DNA of 64,000 nucleotides from Evansella cellulosilytica DSM 2522 (GCF_000177235.2 NC_014829.1:1736001-1800000), one strand, 5' to 3'; counted from the stretch's first letter, positions 8,662 to 17,752 are shown. Made by a program: numbers and translations. The notes: generated from the sequence alone by a model not told the origin.

Positions 8662-9042
8662 GGAAAAGGTCGGTATTTGAGGGCACTGAAAAAGTAATTA
8701 TTCTATAATTATCAGTTATTATTATAAGTTGCTCTGTATATTGTGAATTGATGATCCCTGCGCTAGCTCGCTTTCCGTGGGAGGCTGGTGAGCCTCATCG
8801 ACCTGTGGTCTGCGGGGTCTCACCCCTGCCTTTTTTCCCACAGGAACGAGCGTTACTTCGTCGCTAATGCTTCGAGTTGTCTCGACGGATACGCTCCGTA
8901 GCATATGCTCGTAGAGGAAGAGACAGTAAACTCGCTTGCTCCAGTCTCATCAATTCGTACTTAAATTATAGATTATGAATATTAATACACGATACAATCT
9001 TGATTTTTATTTTTTCAGTGCCCTTCGATATTTACCTTTTCC
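8662..9042. repeat. long inverted repeat with a second element inside its loop
   Basis: Left arm 8662-8693 and right arm 9011-9042 match at about 26 of 32 positions when one is reverse-complemented, sharing the core GGGCACTGAAAAA. The same core forms a compact hairpin with a 15-base loop in each unit of the tandem array near 58 kb. Here the loop is over 300 bases and holds another inverted-repeat element, so this looks like one element split by insertion of another. Confidence 0.7.
8745..8956. repeat. inverted-repeat-bounded intergenic element
   Basis: A 212-base element bounded by GAATTGATGA (8745-8754) and TCATCAATTC (8947-8956), with weaker complementarity extending about ten bases further in. 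The interior contains CGCTTTCCGTGGGAGGCTGG, a sequence type that from memory is common between genes in Bacillaceae. No transposase gene and no target-site duplication were found, so it is a non-autonomous element or structured repeat. Confidence 0.65.
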
Positions 9043-9045
9043 AGT

Positions 9046-9132
9046 TCCTCAATGCAATGAGCGTAGTAGTTGCAATCTTTTGAAACTCTACTATAAGTGG
9101 GTTTCTTATAGTACAACGAACGGAGCCATTGC
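9046..9132. repeat. E-type hairpin repeat, dispersed copy
   Basis: Shares GCAATGAGCGTAGT, GTTGCA and the inner hairpin with the three copies inside the tandem array at 57.8-58.4 kb. The inner stem here is TACTATAAG/CTTATAGTA (9089-9113) around the same TGGGTTT loop; compared with the array copies one G-C pair has become A-T on both sides. Confidence 0.7.
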
Positions 9133-9451
9133 TATCCCTCAGCGTCCCGATGGATCTTCAGCTCTCAACCTGCAACGCTCTGGAGTTGTATCCGTCGAGA
9201 CAACTCGAAGCTAAACGTGATGTAACACTCGTCACTGGAGTCGCCCACTATTGTTTTCACTAAGTCTGAAAGCAACAAATATTACAAAAACAGACATATA
9301 ATAAGAAACATTATAACATAAATGATTTCCATTTAAATGTGCATTGCATATAATAAATAATTACGCTAATTAATTTATATATAGACAGACACAGACGACC
9401 TTTGACGTGCATATACTTGAAAGACAATGCCCAAAACGGAGGTGTGTGTGC

Positions 9452-10168
9452 ATGTCCAGTTTACTTGCAGCAATTACTCACTTTGTAAAAGAACTGTTTG
9501 TTTTTGTTTCCTTTGTAAAAAATAATGCATTTCCACAACCGTTAAATGCAAAGGAAGAAAGAGAGTACATTAGGCGAATGAATGAGGGAGATGACGAAGC
9601 AAGAAACCTCCTTATTGAACATAATTTGCGCTTAGTGGCCCATATCGTCAAGAAGTTTGAAAACACAAGAGAGGAAAACGAGGACTTAATTTCCATTGGT
9701 ACAATCGGTTTAATAAAAGCGATTGAAAGTTATTCCCCAGGAAAAGGGACGAAATTAGCCACCTATGCAGCAAGATGTATAGAAAACGAAATACTTATGC
9801 ATTTAAGAGCTTTAAAGAAGGTTCGAAAGGATGTATCTTTACATGACCCGATCGGTCAGGATAAGGAAGGGAATGAAATAAGTCTCATTGATGTATTACA
9901 AGCAGAAACAGAAGATGTTGTGGAAACGATCCAGTTAAATATGGAGAAGAAGCAAATATATCAATACATTCATGTTCTTGACGAGAGAGAAAAAGAGGTT
10001 GTAGTTGGTCGTTTCGGACTTGACATGAATAAAGAGCGGACGCAGAGAGAGATAGCAAAAGAGTTAGGAATTTCTAGAAGCTACGTGTCAAGAATTGAAA
10101 AAAGGGCATTAATGAAACTGTTCCATGAGTTTTATAAGCACCAAAAGGAAGTATATAAGACCGATTAA
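9452..10168 (+). CDS. sigK: sporulation sigma factor SigK (pro-sigma-K)
   Basis: The late mother-cell sigma factor that drives spore coat and mother-cell lysis genes. The 238-residue product carries the hydrophobic N-terminal pro-sequence (about residues 1-20, [15 protein letters not shown]) that is removed by the membrane protease SpoIVFB, then region 2 ([47 protein letters not shown]) and region 4 with the helix-turn-helix [20 protein letters not shown]. The start ATG 9452 has GGAGGTG upstream. The reading frame is continuous: there is no skin-type prophage element splitting it as in B. subtilis 168. Confidence 0.97.
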   Translation: MSSLLAAITHFVKELFVFVSFVKNNAFPQPLNAKEEREYIRRMNEGDDEARNLLIEHNLRLVAHIVKKFENTREENEDLISIGTIGLIKAIESYSPGKGTKLATYAARCIENEILMHLRALKKVRKDVSLHDPIGQDKEGNEISLIDVLQAETEDVVETIQLNMEKKQIYQYIHVLDEREKEVVVGRFGLDMNKERTQREIAKELGISRSYVSRIEKRALMKLFHEFYKHQKEVYKTD

Positions 10169-10185
10169 AATAATTTGGGTATTGT

Positions 10186-10232
10186 AGAGGGGGACTCATG
10201 AGGGTAATTTTTACCTGTTGAGTCCCTCTTTT
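10186..10232 (+). terminator. terminator after sigK
   Basis: Stem AGAGGGGGACTCA with TTGAGTCCCTCTT (roughly 10186-10198 and 10218-10230) followed by T; another member of the GACTC family. Confidence 0.75.
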
Positions 10233-10340
10233 AGCTGTTTGTGGAAAGGCCACAGTGAGTACTAGTTGGTGTTTTTCATATAGTAGCTTATGGGACAACC
10301 TCAATTCTTAACTTATAACTATGTAGTATTAATACAATTT

Positions 10341-10394
10341 TCTAAGAAAAGACTAAACAGAGCTTCAGCAAATTCGTTTCTAGTTTTTCTTATT
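10341..10394. repeat. H-type hairpin repeat upstream of lplJ
   Basis: Begins TCTAAGAAAAGACTAAA, identical to the start of the long hairpin at 58.54 kb, and folds back on TAGTTTTTCTTA with one bulge. Lies about 60-110 bases before the lplJ start. Confidence 0.5.
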
Positions 10395-10451
10395 AACTGC
10401 AACACTATGTTAAAATAAACTTACAAGACTCTAAGAAAGAAGGAATATACG

Positions 10452-11438
10452 TTGCTTTTTATTGATAATAAAAATATTACAGACCCTAGAATTAACTTAG
10501 CAATAGAAGAATATGCGCTAAAGAATCTCGATATTGACTCTACATACTTACTCTTTTATGTAAACGAGCCCTCTATTATTATCGGGAAGAATCAAAATAC
10601 AATAGAAGAAATTAATAAAGAATATGTAGAGGAAAACGGCATTCATGTCGTTAGAAGGTTATCAGGTGGAGGGGCAGTTTATCATGATTTCGGTAATTTA
10701 AATTTTAGCTTTATTACGAAGGATGATGGGGAAAGCTTTTCAAATTTCCGGAAATTCACCCAGCCTGTCATTGATGCTTTAGCAAAGATTGGTGTAGAAG
10801 CTACGTTAAGTGGAAGAAACGACATTCATGTTGGAGAACGTAAAATATCAGGTAATGCGCAGTATACAACGAAAGGTAGAATGTTTAGTCACGGTACTTT
10901 GCTGCTTGATTCAGAAATTGAGCATGTTGTAAAAGCACTTAACGTAAAAGATGAAAAAATAAAGTCTAAAGGAATAAAATCCATTAGAAGTAGGGTAGCT
11001 AATATTAATGAATTTGTTCATGAAAAGTTATCAATGGATCAATTTAAGCAGCTTTTGCTCACATCTATTTTTGGTGAAGGAGATGTTCAATCCTACAATT
11101 TAACAGATGAGGACTGGAATGGCGTACAAGCTATCTCAGAGGCGAGATATAACAATTGGGATTGGAACTATGGCATGTCTCCAAAATTTGATATAGAGCG
11201 TTCAAAACGATTTGATGCAGGCACAATTGATATTCGTTTAAATGTATCCAAGGGATTGATCAAGGATTGCAAAATTTATGGAGATTTCTTTGGTGTAGGT
11301 GATGTAGAAGATGTGCAAAAAAAGCTTATAGGAGTTAAGTATGAGAAAGCTGCTATAAATGCTGTTGTCGAAGAGATTGATACGAATGATTACTTTGGAA
11401 AAATCCCAAAAGAGTCGATTGTTGAATTGATGTATTGA
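10452..11438 (+). CDS. lplJ: lipoate-protein ligase LplJ
   Basis: Attaches free lipoate to the lipoyl domains of 2-oxoacid dehydrogenases and the glycine cleavage H protein, using ATP. The 328-residue protein has the conserved RRLSGGGAVYHDFGNLNFSF region at about 75-94, the lysine-bearing RNDIHVGERKISGNAQ and the C-terminal accessory domain. Length and N-terminus (MLFIDNKNITDPRINLAIEE) match B. subtilis LplJ. It starts at TTG 10452 with AAGAAGGAA upstream. Single gene between two hairpins. Confidence 0.93.
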   Translation: MLFIDNKNITDPRINLAIEEYALKNLDIDSTYLLFYVNEPSIIIGKNQNTIEEINKEYVEENGIHVVRRLSGGGAVYHDFGNLNFSFITKDDGESFSNFRKFTQPVIDALAKIGVEATLSGRNDIHVGERKISGNAQYTTKGRMFSHGTLLLDSEIEHVVKALNVKDEKIKSKGIKSIRSRVANINEFVHEKLSMDQFKQLLLTSIFGEGDVQSYNLTDEDWNGVQAISEARYNNWDWNYGMSPKFDIERSKRFDAGTIDIRLNVSKGLIKDCKIYGDFFGVGDVEDVQKKLIGVKYEKAAINAVVEEIDTNDYFGKIPKESIVELMY

Positions 11439-11529
11439 GGTAATAGTTTTCAATACTAGCAGAGCACGCCAATATAAGAAATCGTTTATAGCGGGTCCTT
11501 CGAATGGCTCCGCCCCCGTATACTGCTAA

Positions 11530-11571
11530 AGAGGGTGGCTCAAACATAATCATTGAGCTACCCTCTTATTC
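11530..11571. terminator. bidirectional terminator between lplJ and deoD
   Basis: Stem AGAGGGTGGCTCAA/TTGAGCTACCCTCT (11530-11543, 11553-11566) between convergent genes. Confidence 0.8.
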
Positions 11572-11579
11572 TACAGAGA

Positions 11580-12284
11580 CTATTCCACGGCTGTTTTAAG
11601 TGCTACTTCAATCATTTCGTTAAATGTTTCTTGACGTTCTTGGGCACTCGTTTCTTCTCCAGTAATGAGGTGGTCACTAACTGTTAAAACAGATAAGGCG
11701 TTTACCCCGTACCTCGCAGCAATGGTATATAGTGCAGAAGTTTCCATTTCAACTGCTAATACTTGGTGATTTGCAAGCATTTCTACAATGTCTTTATTAT
11801 CATTATAGAAAACATCACTCGTATATACACTACCAACTTTTACATTTAAACCTTGTTTTACTGTGTTATCATAAGCAGACTTTAAAAGATCGAAGTTTGC
11901 TGTAGGGGCGAAATCAAGCCCCTTAAAGTGTAAGTGATTAGTACCGGAATCCGTTGAAGCACTCATTGCTAAAATAACATCACGCACTTTAACATCCTTT
12001 TGAAAAGCACCACACGTTCCAACACGAATTAAGTTTTTTACACCATAGCTATTAATTAGCTCGTGAACATAAATTGAAATAGATGGAACACCCATCCCTG
12101 TTCCTTGTACAGATATTTTTTTTCCTTCAAATGTACCCGTAAAGCCTAACATACCTCGTACTTCATTATAGCAAGATACATTTTCTAAAAAATTTTTAGC
12201 AATATATTTTGCGCGGAGAGGATCTCCAGGGAGCAAGATTGATTCAGCGATATCTCCCTTTGCTGCACCGATATGTACACTCAT
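11580..12284 (-). CDS. deoD: purine-nucleoside phosphorylase DeoD
   Basis: Phosphorolysis of purine (deoxy)nucleosides to free base and (deoxy)ribose-1-phosphate in salvage. The 234-residue protein opens [20 protein letters not shown] with the phosphate-binding GDPLRAK, then [18 protein letters not shown] and the nucleoside-binding EMETSALY and SDH motifs of the hexameric bacterial family. The start at 12284 matches the family N-terminus; an ATG two codons earlier is closer to the ribosome site and less likely. A deoC gene, the partner in deoxynucleoside catabolism, lies far away at 51.9 kb. Confidence 0.95.
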   Translation of the reverse strand: MSVHIGAAKGDIAESILLPGDPLRAKYIAKNFLENVSCYNEVRGMLGFTGTFEGKKISVQGTGMGVPSISIYVHELINSYGVKNLIRVGTCGAFQKDVKVRDVILAMSASTDSGTNHLHFKGLDFAPTANFDLLKSAYDNTVKQGLNVKVGSVYTSDVFYNDNKDIVEMLANHQVLAVEMETSALYTIAARYGVNALSVLTVSDHLITGEETSAQERQETFNEMIEVALKTAVE

Positions 12285-12426
12285 TTTCATCCAACCTTTC
12301 TTATTTAACTTATAACAAAATAACATAATATCATAGGAGAAACAAAATAAATCATGGATATGTAGTTATTTTGTGGTAAAATGAAGAAAAAAATAACAAT
12401 TTGTCGGAGTTTGGAGGGGAACATGC

Positions 12427-13491
12427 ATGGCGGTTATACAATTAAATGATTATAATAGTGCCATTATTGGCAAAGTTCTAGCAAATGATGTGATATCAGA
12501 TTCTGGAAGCTTTCTCTTAAGTAAAGGAATGGAAATTACAGATAGTCATGTAGAGATTTTAAGAAAACATGAAGTCGAATATATTATTCTTGAAGATAAC
12601 TTGCCTCCCATTGATATTCAGCTAAAGCATATTTTTAAAAATGAAAAACTATCAAGCTTGTATTATGATAACCTAGTTGAAGTAAAGTATTTATTTTTAC
12701 AAGCAGTATCAGATAGAATTCCAACGTTAAGAACATTCATGAAACCGTTTACACCCTTGCTGGATAAAATTATTCACGGAAAGAGTGTCTTTCTTGAGCT
12801 ACACCATATAAAGGGCTTTGATGACTACTTATACCGACACAGCCTAAATGTTGGGATGCTTGCGGCAACTATTGGTAAGATTCTTCACTGTAAAGATGAA
12901 ACAATTGTATTACTAGCACAAACTGGACTATTACACGATATTGGAAAAATGAAAATTCCTTCAGAGATATTAAATAAAGAGGGAAAGTTAACAACGCTTG
13001 AGTATAATGAAGTGAAAAAGCATACGATTTATGGGAAAGAGATGCTTGAAAAGATCAGTGGAACGAATGAGAAGTTACACTTAGGGGCTTTACTTCATCA
13101 TGAGCGTTTAGATGGATCTGGTTATCCATTTGGGATGAAAGATAAAATTCCTCTCGTAGCACAAATCATTTCTGTTGCAGATATGTATGATGCGATAACA
13201 TCAGATCGAGTATATCGAAATAAATATTCTCCGATAGAAGCGTTAACCGAACTCGTCAACGAGGTTTATAAAGGAAAGCTTAATGGTGAAATTGTGTTTC
13301 CTTTTGTAGAGTTTATTATGAAGAGCTATGTAGGTAATAAAGTGTTGTTAAGCGATGGCAATTACGGGAAAATAATCAGGTTAAGCATTGAAGAATTAAA
13401 CCGCCCACTTATAGAATTACAGGATGGGACTGGCTACATTAATTTAAGAGAGAAGAGAAATGTTACGATAGAAAATGTGTTCCCGCAGTAA
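12427..13491 (+). CDS. HD-GYP domain protein, probable cyclic-di-GMP phosphodiesterase
   Basis: A 354-residue soluble protein. The N-terminal 120 residues form a small domain typical of this Bacillus group; the HD-GYP domain follows with YRHSLNVGMLA, LLHDIGKMKIP, the HHERLDGSGYP signature near 222 and SVADMYDAITSDRVYR. All metal-binding His/Asp of the HD core are visible. Such proteins hydrolyse cyclic-di-GMP or related dinucleotides; the substrate here is inferred. No sensory membrane segment. GGAGGGGA precedes ATG 12427. Divergent from deoD. Confidence 0.85.
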   Translation: MAVIQLNDYNSAIIGKVLANDVISDSGSFLLSKGMEITDSHVEILRKHEVEYIILEDNLPPIDIQLKHIFKNEKLSSLYYDNLVEVKYLFLQAVSDRIPTLRTFMKPFTPLLDKIIHGKSVFLELHHIKGFDDYLYRHSLNVGMLAATIGKILHCKDETIVLLAQTGLLHDIGKMKIPSEILNKEGKLTTLEYNEVKKHTIYGKEMLEKISGTNEKLHLGALLHHERLDGSGYPFGMKDKIPLVAQIISVADMYDAITSDRVYRNKYSPIEALTELVNEVYKGKLNGEIVFPFVEFIMKSYVGNKVLLSDGNYGKIIRLSIEELNRPLIELQDGTGYINLREKRNVTIENVFPQ

Positions 13492-13498
13492 TAAAATG

Positions 13499-13577
13499 GC
13501 AGTGGAATTTTTACGCCGCGCGTACTAGGGAAAAGAGCATTCACTAGTATTTTAAAACATACGGCAAATTCCACCGC
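13499..13577. repeat. A-type palindromic repeat
   Basis: A 79-base imperfect palindrome beginning GCAGTGGAATTT and ending AAATTCCACCGC, with an inner TACTAG/CTAGTA pairing. It has the same layout as the element at 58456-58539 (GCGGTGGAAAT ... CACCGC, with CGCGTA-TAG and AAGAGCA-TTCACTA segments in common). Lies just after the HD-GYP gene. Confidence 0.65.
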
Positions 13578-13585
13578 TTCAAATG

Positions 13586-13627
13586 AAAAACGTTAAACAG
13601 CTTCCGCGAGGCTGTTATTAACGTTTT
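13586..13627. terminator. bidirectional terminator, HD-GYP/TetR
   Basis: Stem AAAAACGTTAA-ACAGC with GCTGT-TATTAACGTTTTT. The right arm overlaps the last codons of the TetR gene on the minus strand. Confidence 0.75.
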
Positions 13628-14262
13628 TCTTTCATTCCATTTACTAATAGATTAACAGTAGTTTCAAATGATGTCTCTTCGTTACCATAAATATCAGGTA
13701 AATAGCTTTGTAGTAACACATGTCCAATGAGCAAACTAATAATCGTTTTACTTACTAACCTTGTATCAACGTTTTTCATTTTATATTTTTTTTTCTGTAT
13801 TTCTATCATTTTTTCCAACGACGGTACAACACTATTTTTCATAAAAGTTTGGAAGGATAGCTTAATTTCAGGAAAGTATAAAGACTCTACGACAATGATT
13901 TTTAATAGTCTTTCGTTTTCACTAATTAATTGATGATGCTTATGGAAATAATACTTTAACTCGTCTTCGATTGTGCGATGCTGGTTTGATTTGTTCCGAA
14001 TGAAGCTCTCTTCGATGATTGGCTTAAAAAAGTGATGAATAACAATGGGGAGCAATGAGAGTAAGATTTCTTTTTTACTAGAATAATAACGGAACAATGT
14101 TCCTTCTGAAATACCTGCTTGAGATGCAATTTCACTTGTTCTACTTGAGTTAAATCCATTTTTAGAGATAATCATGATCGCAGCCTCTAATATTTTTATC
14201 TGCTTTTCAGATAATTTTTCACCACTGTAAGTAAAATAACTACTATCTTTTACTAGTTCCAT
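13618..14262 (-). CDS. TetR-family transcriptional regulator
   Basis: A 214-residue repressor-type protein. The N-terminal helix-turn-helix is plain: ILEAAIMIISKNGFNSSR, then TSEIASQAGISEGTLFRYY and SSKKEILLSL, at about 20-65. The rest is the all-helical ligand-binding and dimer domain, with no recognisable ligand signature. GGAGG is seven bases before ATG 14262 (another ATG is directly before it). It stands alone between two terminators, so its target is not evident from neighbours. Confidence 0.85.
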   Translation of the reverse strand: MELVKDSSYFTYSGEKLSEKQIKILEAAIMIISKNGFNSSRTSEIASQAGISEGTLFRYYSSKKEILLSLLPIVIHHFFKPIIEESFIRNKSNQHRTIEDELKYYFHKHHQLISENERLLKIIVVESLYFPEIKLSFQTFMKNSVVPSLEKMIEIQKKKYKMKNVDTRLVSKTIISLLIGHVLLQSYLPDIYGNEETSFETTVNLLVNGMKEKR

Positions 14263-14359
14263 CATACTCCCTCCAATTAAGTGAATATTCACATACTTTC
14301 ATCGTATTGAAAGTAGAGAGAAATGTCAAAGAATAAGACAGAGCAGAGAGGTGCATAAA

Positions 14360-14388
14360 AAAACTAGTAAGGGAGTCACCTTACTAGT
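14360..14388 (-). terminator. terminator after the nucleotidyltransferase fusion gene
   Basis: Perfect 10-base stem ACTAGTAAGG/CCTTACTAGT (14363-14388) followed on the minus strand by a run of seven T. Confidence 0.85.
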
Positions 14389-14405
14389 GAGGATATATAG
14401 ATAAG

Positions 14406-17000
14406 TTAAAAGCGTTTATTCATATTTTTGTAATGTACGAGGAGCTTCTGTAAAACTTCATCTTTCCTTAAACTTGGCATATCAAGTTTCAATTTTTCAC
14501 CTTCTATCAATAATGACTTAAATAAAGTATTTGGTTGTAAGCCGGCTTGTATTAAATCTTCCCCTGTTACTTTATCTATCAAATGTTCTCTAGCTAATAT
14601 ATAGTTTAATGCACAAGCAACAAGTTCGTTTGCTTGATAAGAATAATAGGTGATGATCGCTTCAGTTGAAGTATGATTAAATATTTCATGCCAATCACTC
14701 ATGGGAGACTCTGTCGTAACATGATGCTGAGCTTCCACTAAATAGAATACTTCTTTCATAAGTTTTATTTCGTCTTTATTCAAATCATATCGCTCTAATA
14801 TTACTAGTTCGTTCGTTTCTATGCTTGAGGTCATCATTATTAAATATGCAATCCAAATAGACTCCTCTATTCTTATTTCCTTTTTGTATAGTTCATATAT
14901 ACTATGTTTAAGAGATTGTACTCTTCTTTCAATTGCTTCGTATGTGTCTATTGTCGTTATAATAAGCGGTAAAATATTTAGTTGGTGGAGTCTGTCAATG
15001 ATAAGGGCTGGATTTTCTTCTTGAAACATTTTTTTAAGCTCATTTGATAATCTTGTTTTCGATAAAGATGGAATGTTATTAACTGCTTCTTTGGCAAATA
15101 AGAACGTTTCTTCGTCCATTTTAAATTGAAATCGGCACTCAAATCTAACCGCACGTAGAATGCGAGTAGGGTCTTCTATAAAGCTTAAATTGTATAATAT
15201 TTTGATTTTTTTATTTAGTAGGTCATTATAACCTTGAAAATAGTCTATTAACACGCCAAACTGATCTTTATGGAGCGCTATTCCCATTGCATTTATCGTA
15301 AAGTCTCTTCGATATAGATCTTCTTTCATCGTAGACATTTCTACTTTTGGTAAGGCAGCAGGAAAGTCGTAAAATTCGGTACGTGCACTTGTAACATCAA
15401 TTTTCAAGTTATTAGGGTGTTTCCATGTTGCTGTCTTAAACTCTTCATGTAAGCGAACTTGCCCACCAAATTTTTCTTGTAAGTAGGTGGCAAACTTCAT
15501 TCCATCACCTTCTACTACAATGTCTACATCTTCATTTGGTCTTTGTAATAGTAGGTCTCTAACCATACCGCCGATAAGATAGGCCCTCATGTTTAAGTGC
15601 TGTGCTCCTATTCCTATTTCCTTTAAAAGTTTGTATATAAATGAAGTGTATTGTTGTTTCATTTCTTGACGAACATTCATCCTGTTTAATCGAGTAGTTG
15701 ATATTCCTTTGCTTTTTAGTTTTCCATGCATAGCATGAATAACATCACTTCTCGTAACAATTCCAACTAATTTTCCATTCTCCAAAACGGGTAATCTTCC
15801 GACTTGTTTGTCTATCATCAACGCTTGTATAGCTTCTAAACTTTTCTCAGGTGAAATTGTCAAAGGATTCCGGCTCATAAACCCTTTAACAGGAGCGTGA
15901 CCTAATTGATGGTGTAATGCTTTATCTATATCCCTTCTTGAAATGACACCAACTAATTGTGAAGCATTTATGACCGGGAAACCTGTATGCCCATAACGAT
16001 ACAGCATTTTTGATGCTTCTTCGACTGAGGTTTCTTCAGCAACTACGTGTACAGGAGTAGACATTAGATGTTGTGCGGTCATGGATGGAGATACTGTATT
16101 TGATAGCTCTTTTTTGATAAACTCATAGATAATCTCTATATCATTATTTTTTTTCACTGCTGAGGCCGCGCTTTTATGACCGCCGCCACCAAGCTCTCTA
16201 ATAACTGGAAGTAAATTTACCCGTTCAGAATTACTTCTACCGGTTATAAATACTTTTTCGCCCATTTTCACGATGGAAAATACTGCATCAGAACCTGTCA
16301 ATTCAAGAATTCTGCGAGTAATGATAGCAAGTTGTCCAATATAATCTTGTTGATGATGTGATGAAATGACAATTTCAACACCATCAATTGTATGTGTTTT
16401 ACTATTGTCCAGTAGCATTTGTAAAAGGTTTTGTTGTGTGGCGCTTAATTGGGCTTTACGAAATTGTTCTACTATAGTAAGATTAGCTCCTTTTTGTAAC
16501 AACCATGCACCAGCTTTTAAGTCTCTTTCTGTCGTAGTTTCATATGTAAATGAGCCTGTATCTGTATACAATCCAAGTGCAAATAACGTGGATTCAAGAG
16601 GAGAGATATTAATATTATTTTTTTGTAGCTGTTCCGTTAGAATTGTAATTGTTGCACCTACTTTTGAGATTTCACCAGTGTAGTTATTGATTGATTCTTC
16701 CTTTAGCGGGTGGTGATCATAAACAAAAAAGCATACATTTTTATTTAGGCTATTCCTATTTATACTAGTTCGAGATAGCGTATTAGTATCAACGATGATG
16801 AGCTTAGTAATGGTATCAGTTTGTATAGAATGAATATATGTAAAAGAAAATGTATCTTTATATAACCCTAAAAATGATCTTACTTCCTGACTCAGCCTAT
16901 CCGGCAGCACAACTTTAGCATGAGGATGTATTTTTTTAGCAGCAATAATTGAAGCCAATCCGTCAAAATCAAGGTTTGTATGTGAGGTGATAATTTCCAT
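14406..17000 (-). CDS. DHH-CBS-CBS-tRNA nucleotidyltransferase fusion, candidate A-adding enzyme
   Basis: An 864-residue protein made of four parts. Residues 1-300 are a DHH/DHHA1 phosphoesterase (DFDGLAS near the start, DHHPL near 92, GGGGHKSAASA near 277). Two CBS domains follow (about 310-430; MSTPVHVV and MSRNPLTI). Then the nucleotidyltransferase head: LIGGMVRDLLL, the metal-binding DVDIVV, YRRDFTINAMG and EDPTRILRAVRFE, and a helical tail. Family knowledge: Aquifex and some Bacillus species have two nucleotidyltransferases, a CC-adding and an A-adding enzyme, and the long DHH-CBS type is associated with A addition. So this may add the terminal A of tRNA; that is inference. ATG 17000 has GGAGG eight bases upstream. 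Confidence 0.85.
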   Translation of the reverse strand: MEIITSHTNLDFDGLASIIAAKKIHPHAKVVLPDRLSQEVRSFLGLYKDTFSFTYIHSIQTDTITKLIIVDTNTLSRTSINRNSLNKNVCFFVYDHHPLKEESINNYTGEISKVGATITILTEQLQKNNINISPLESTLFALGLYTDTGSFTYETTTERDLKAGAWLLQKGANLTIVEQFRKAQLSATQQNLLQMLLDNSKTHTIDGVEIVISSHHQQDYIGQLAIITRRILELTGSDAVFSIVKMGEKVFITGRSNSERVNLLPVIRELGGGGHKSAASAVKKNNDIEIIYEFIKKELSNTVSPSMTAQHLMSTPVHVVAEETSVEEASKMLYRYGHTGFPVINASQLVGVISRRDIDKALHHQLGHAPVKGFMSRNPLTISPEKSLEAIQALMIDKQVGRLPVLENGKLVGIVTRSDVIHAMHGKLKSKGISTTRLNRMNVRQEMKQQYTSFIYKLLKEIGIGAQHLNMRAYLIGGMVRDLLLQRPNEDVDIVVEGDGMKFATYLQEKFGGQVRLHEEFKTATWKHPNNLKIDVTSARTEFYDFPAALPKVEMSTMKEDLYRRDFTINAMGIALHKDQFGVLIDYFQGYNDLLNKKIKILYNLSFIEDPTRILRAVRFECRFQFKMDEETFLFAKEAVNNIPSLSKTRLSNELKKMFQEENPALIIDRLHQLNILPLIITTIDTYEAIERRVQSLKHSIYELYKKEIRIEESIWIAYLIMMTSSIETNELVILERYDLNKDEIKLMKEVFYLVEAQHHVTTESPMSDWHEIFNHTSTEAIITYYSYQANELVACALNYILAREHLIDKVTGEDLIQAGLQPNTLFKSLLIEGEKLKLDMPSLRKDEVLQKLLVHYKNMNKRF

Positions 17001-17092
17001 CTTATTTTCCTCCATTTGTTCAAATGTTTTCCTACCCAATGAGACTTATCTTAAATGAAAACGCCCTCCATAAATGGAAGACGTCAAAAATA

Positions 17093-17635
17093 TTATACCT
17101 TTTTTACACGAAAATTACTTATCATTAATAATGATAGTGATAAAATAAGAAACATGAACACTGGTGGTGTAATCATTGCGTTCATAAGATGACTTAAGGT
17201 TAATATACAACCAGCAGCGGTAATTGGGAGACCAATAAAAAAACCTTCCTGTTCACTAATAGCAAATCGAGCTAATCGGATCGCACCACATGCAATAAAG
17301 ATAATAGTGAAAATAGAACCTGCAATACCAAATTCAAATACTGTAGATTGATAAAGAAGAAGGGCTGGTGCAACACCAAATGAGATAAGATCACATAATG
17401 AGTCCAATTGTTTTCCTAAGCTTGAAGTAATATTCAGTTTTCTTGCAATTTGTCCATCAAAGCGATCAAAGATTGCAGCTAAACAAATAAATAAAACAGC
17501 GAAATGATACTGTCCTTGTAGAACATAAATGATTGCAAAACCACCTAAACCTAAATTAATAATAGTTAGGACATTTGCAATTTGACTTCTCAGCTTTTTG
17601 ACAGTATTGTCTACGAGGTGTTGAAATAAAATCAA
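17093..17635 (-). CDS. pssA: CDP-diacylglycerol-serine O-phosphatidyltransferase
   Basis: Makes phosphatidylserine from CDP-diacylglycerol and serine at the membrane. The CDP-alcohol phosphotransferase signature is complete (DG-x2-AR-x8-G-x3-D-x3-D, seen as DGQIARK...GKQLDSLCD). The 180-residue protein has about five to six membrane helices, close to the 177 residues of B. subtilis PssA. The start is TTG 17635, seven bases after GGAGG; upstream in-frame codons lack a ribosome site. It is divergent from psd, the next enzyme in the pathway, with about 117 bases between starts for both promoters. Confidence 0.9.
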   Translation of the reverse strand: MILFQHLVDNTVKKLRSQIANVLTIINLGLGGFAIIYVLQGQYHFAVLFICLAAIFDRFDGQIARKLNITSSLGKQLDSLCDLISFGVAPALLLYQSTVFEFGIAGSIFTIIFIACGAIRLARFAISEQEGFFIGLPITAAGCILTLSHLMNAMITPPVFMFLILSLSLLMISNFRVKKV

Positions 17636-17752
17636 AAGCACCCCTCCCTTGTAAGACTGTTGGTAAAAAGTTACATACTGAGGAATAATTATACCATATT
17701 TCAATGTAACAGACTATATGATAACATGTTTCTTTTAGAAAGGAAGAGTAAT

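Larger units (their letters stand above)
8542..9451. other. gene-free region with nested repeats, upstream of sigK
   Basis: No credible gene. It holds a truncated copy of a GACGCTTTCCGCGGGC repeat near 8627-8643, a 32-base inverted repeat pair (8662-8693 and 9011-9042), a second inverted-repeat element between those arms (8745-8956), a copy of the E hairpin element (about 9046-9132) and a perfect 22-base inverted repeat pair (8870-8891 and 9189-9210). Short open frames here cover repeat sequence and have no ribosome sites. The last 200 bases are AT-rich and presumably hold the sigK promoter; CATATACT at 9410-9417 could be a mother-cell sigma -10, weakly supported. Confidence 0.7.

Noticed and set aside
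8745-8956. Insertion sequence
   Set aside because: It has short terminal inverted repeats but is only 212 bp, with no transposase frame and no target duplication seen; kept only as a repeat element.
8975-9214. Frames in the repeat region before sigK
   Set aside because: They run through inverted repeats and differ from local codon use; no ribosome site.
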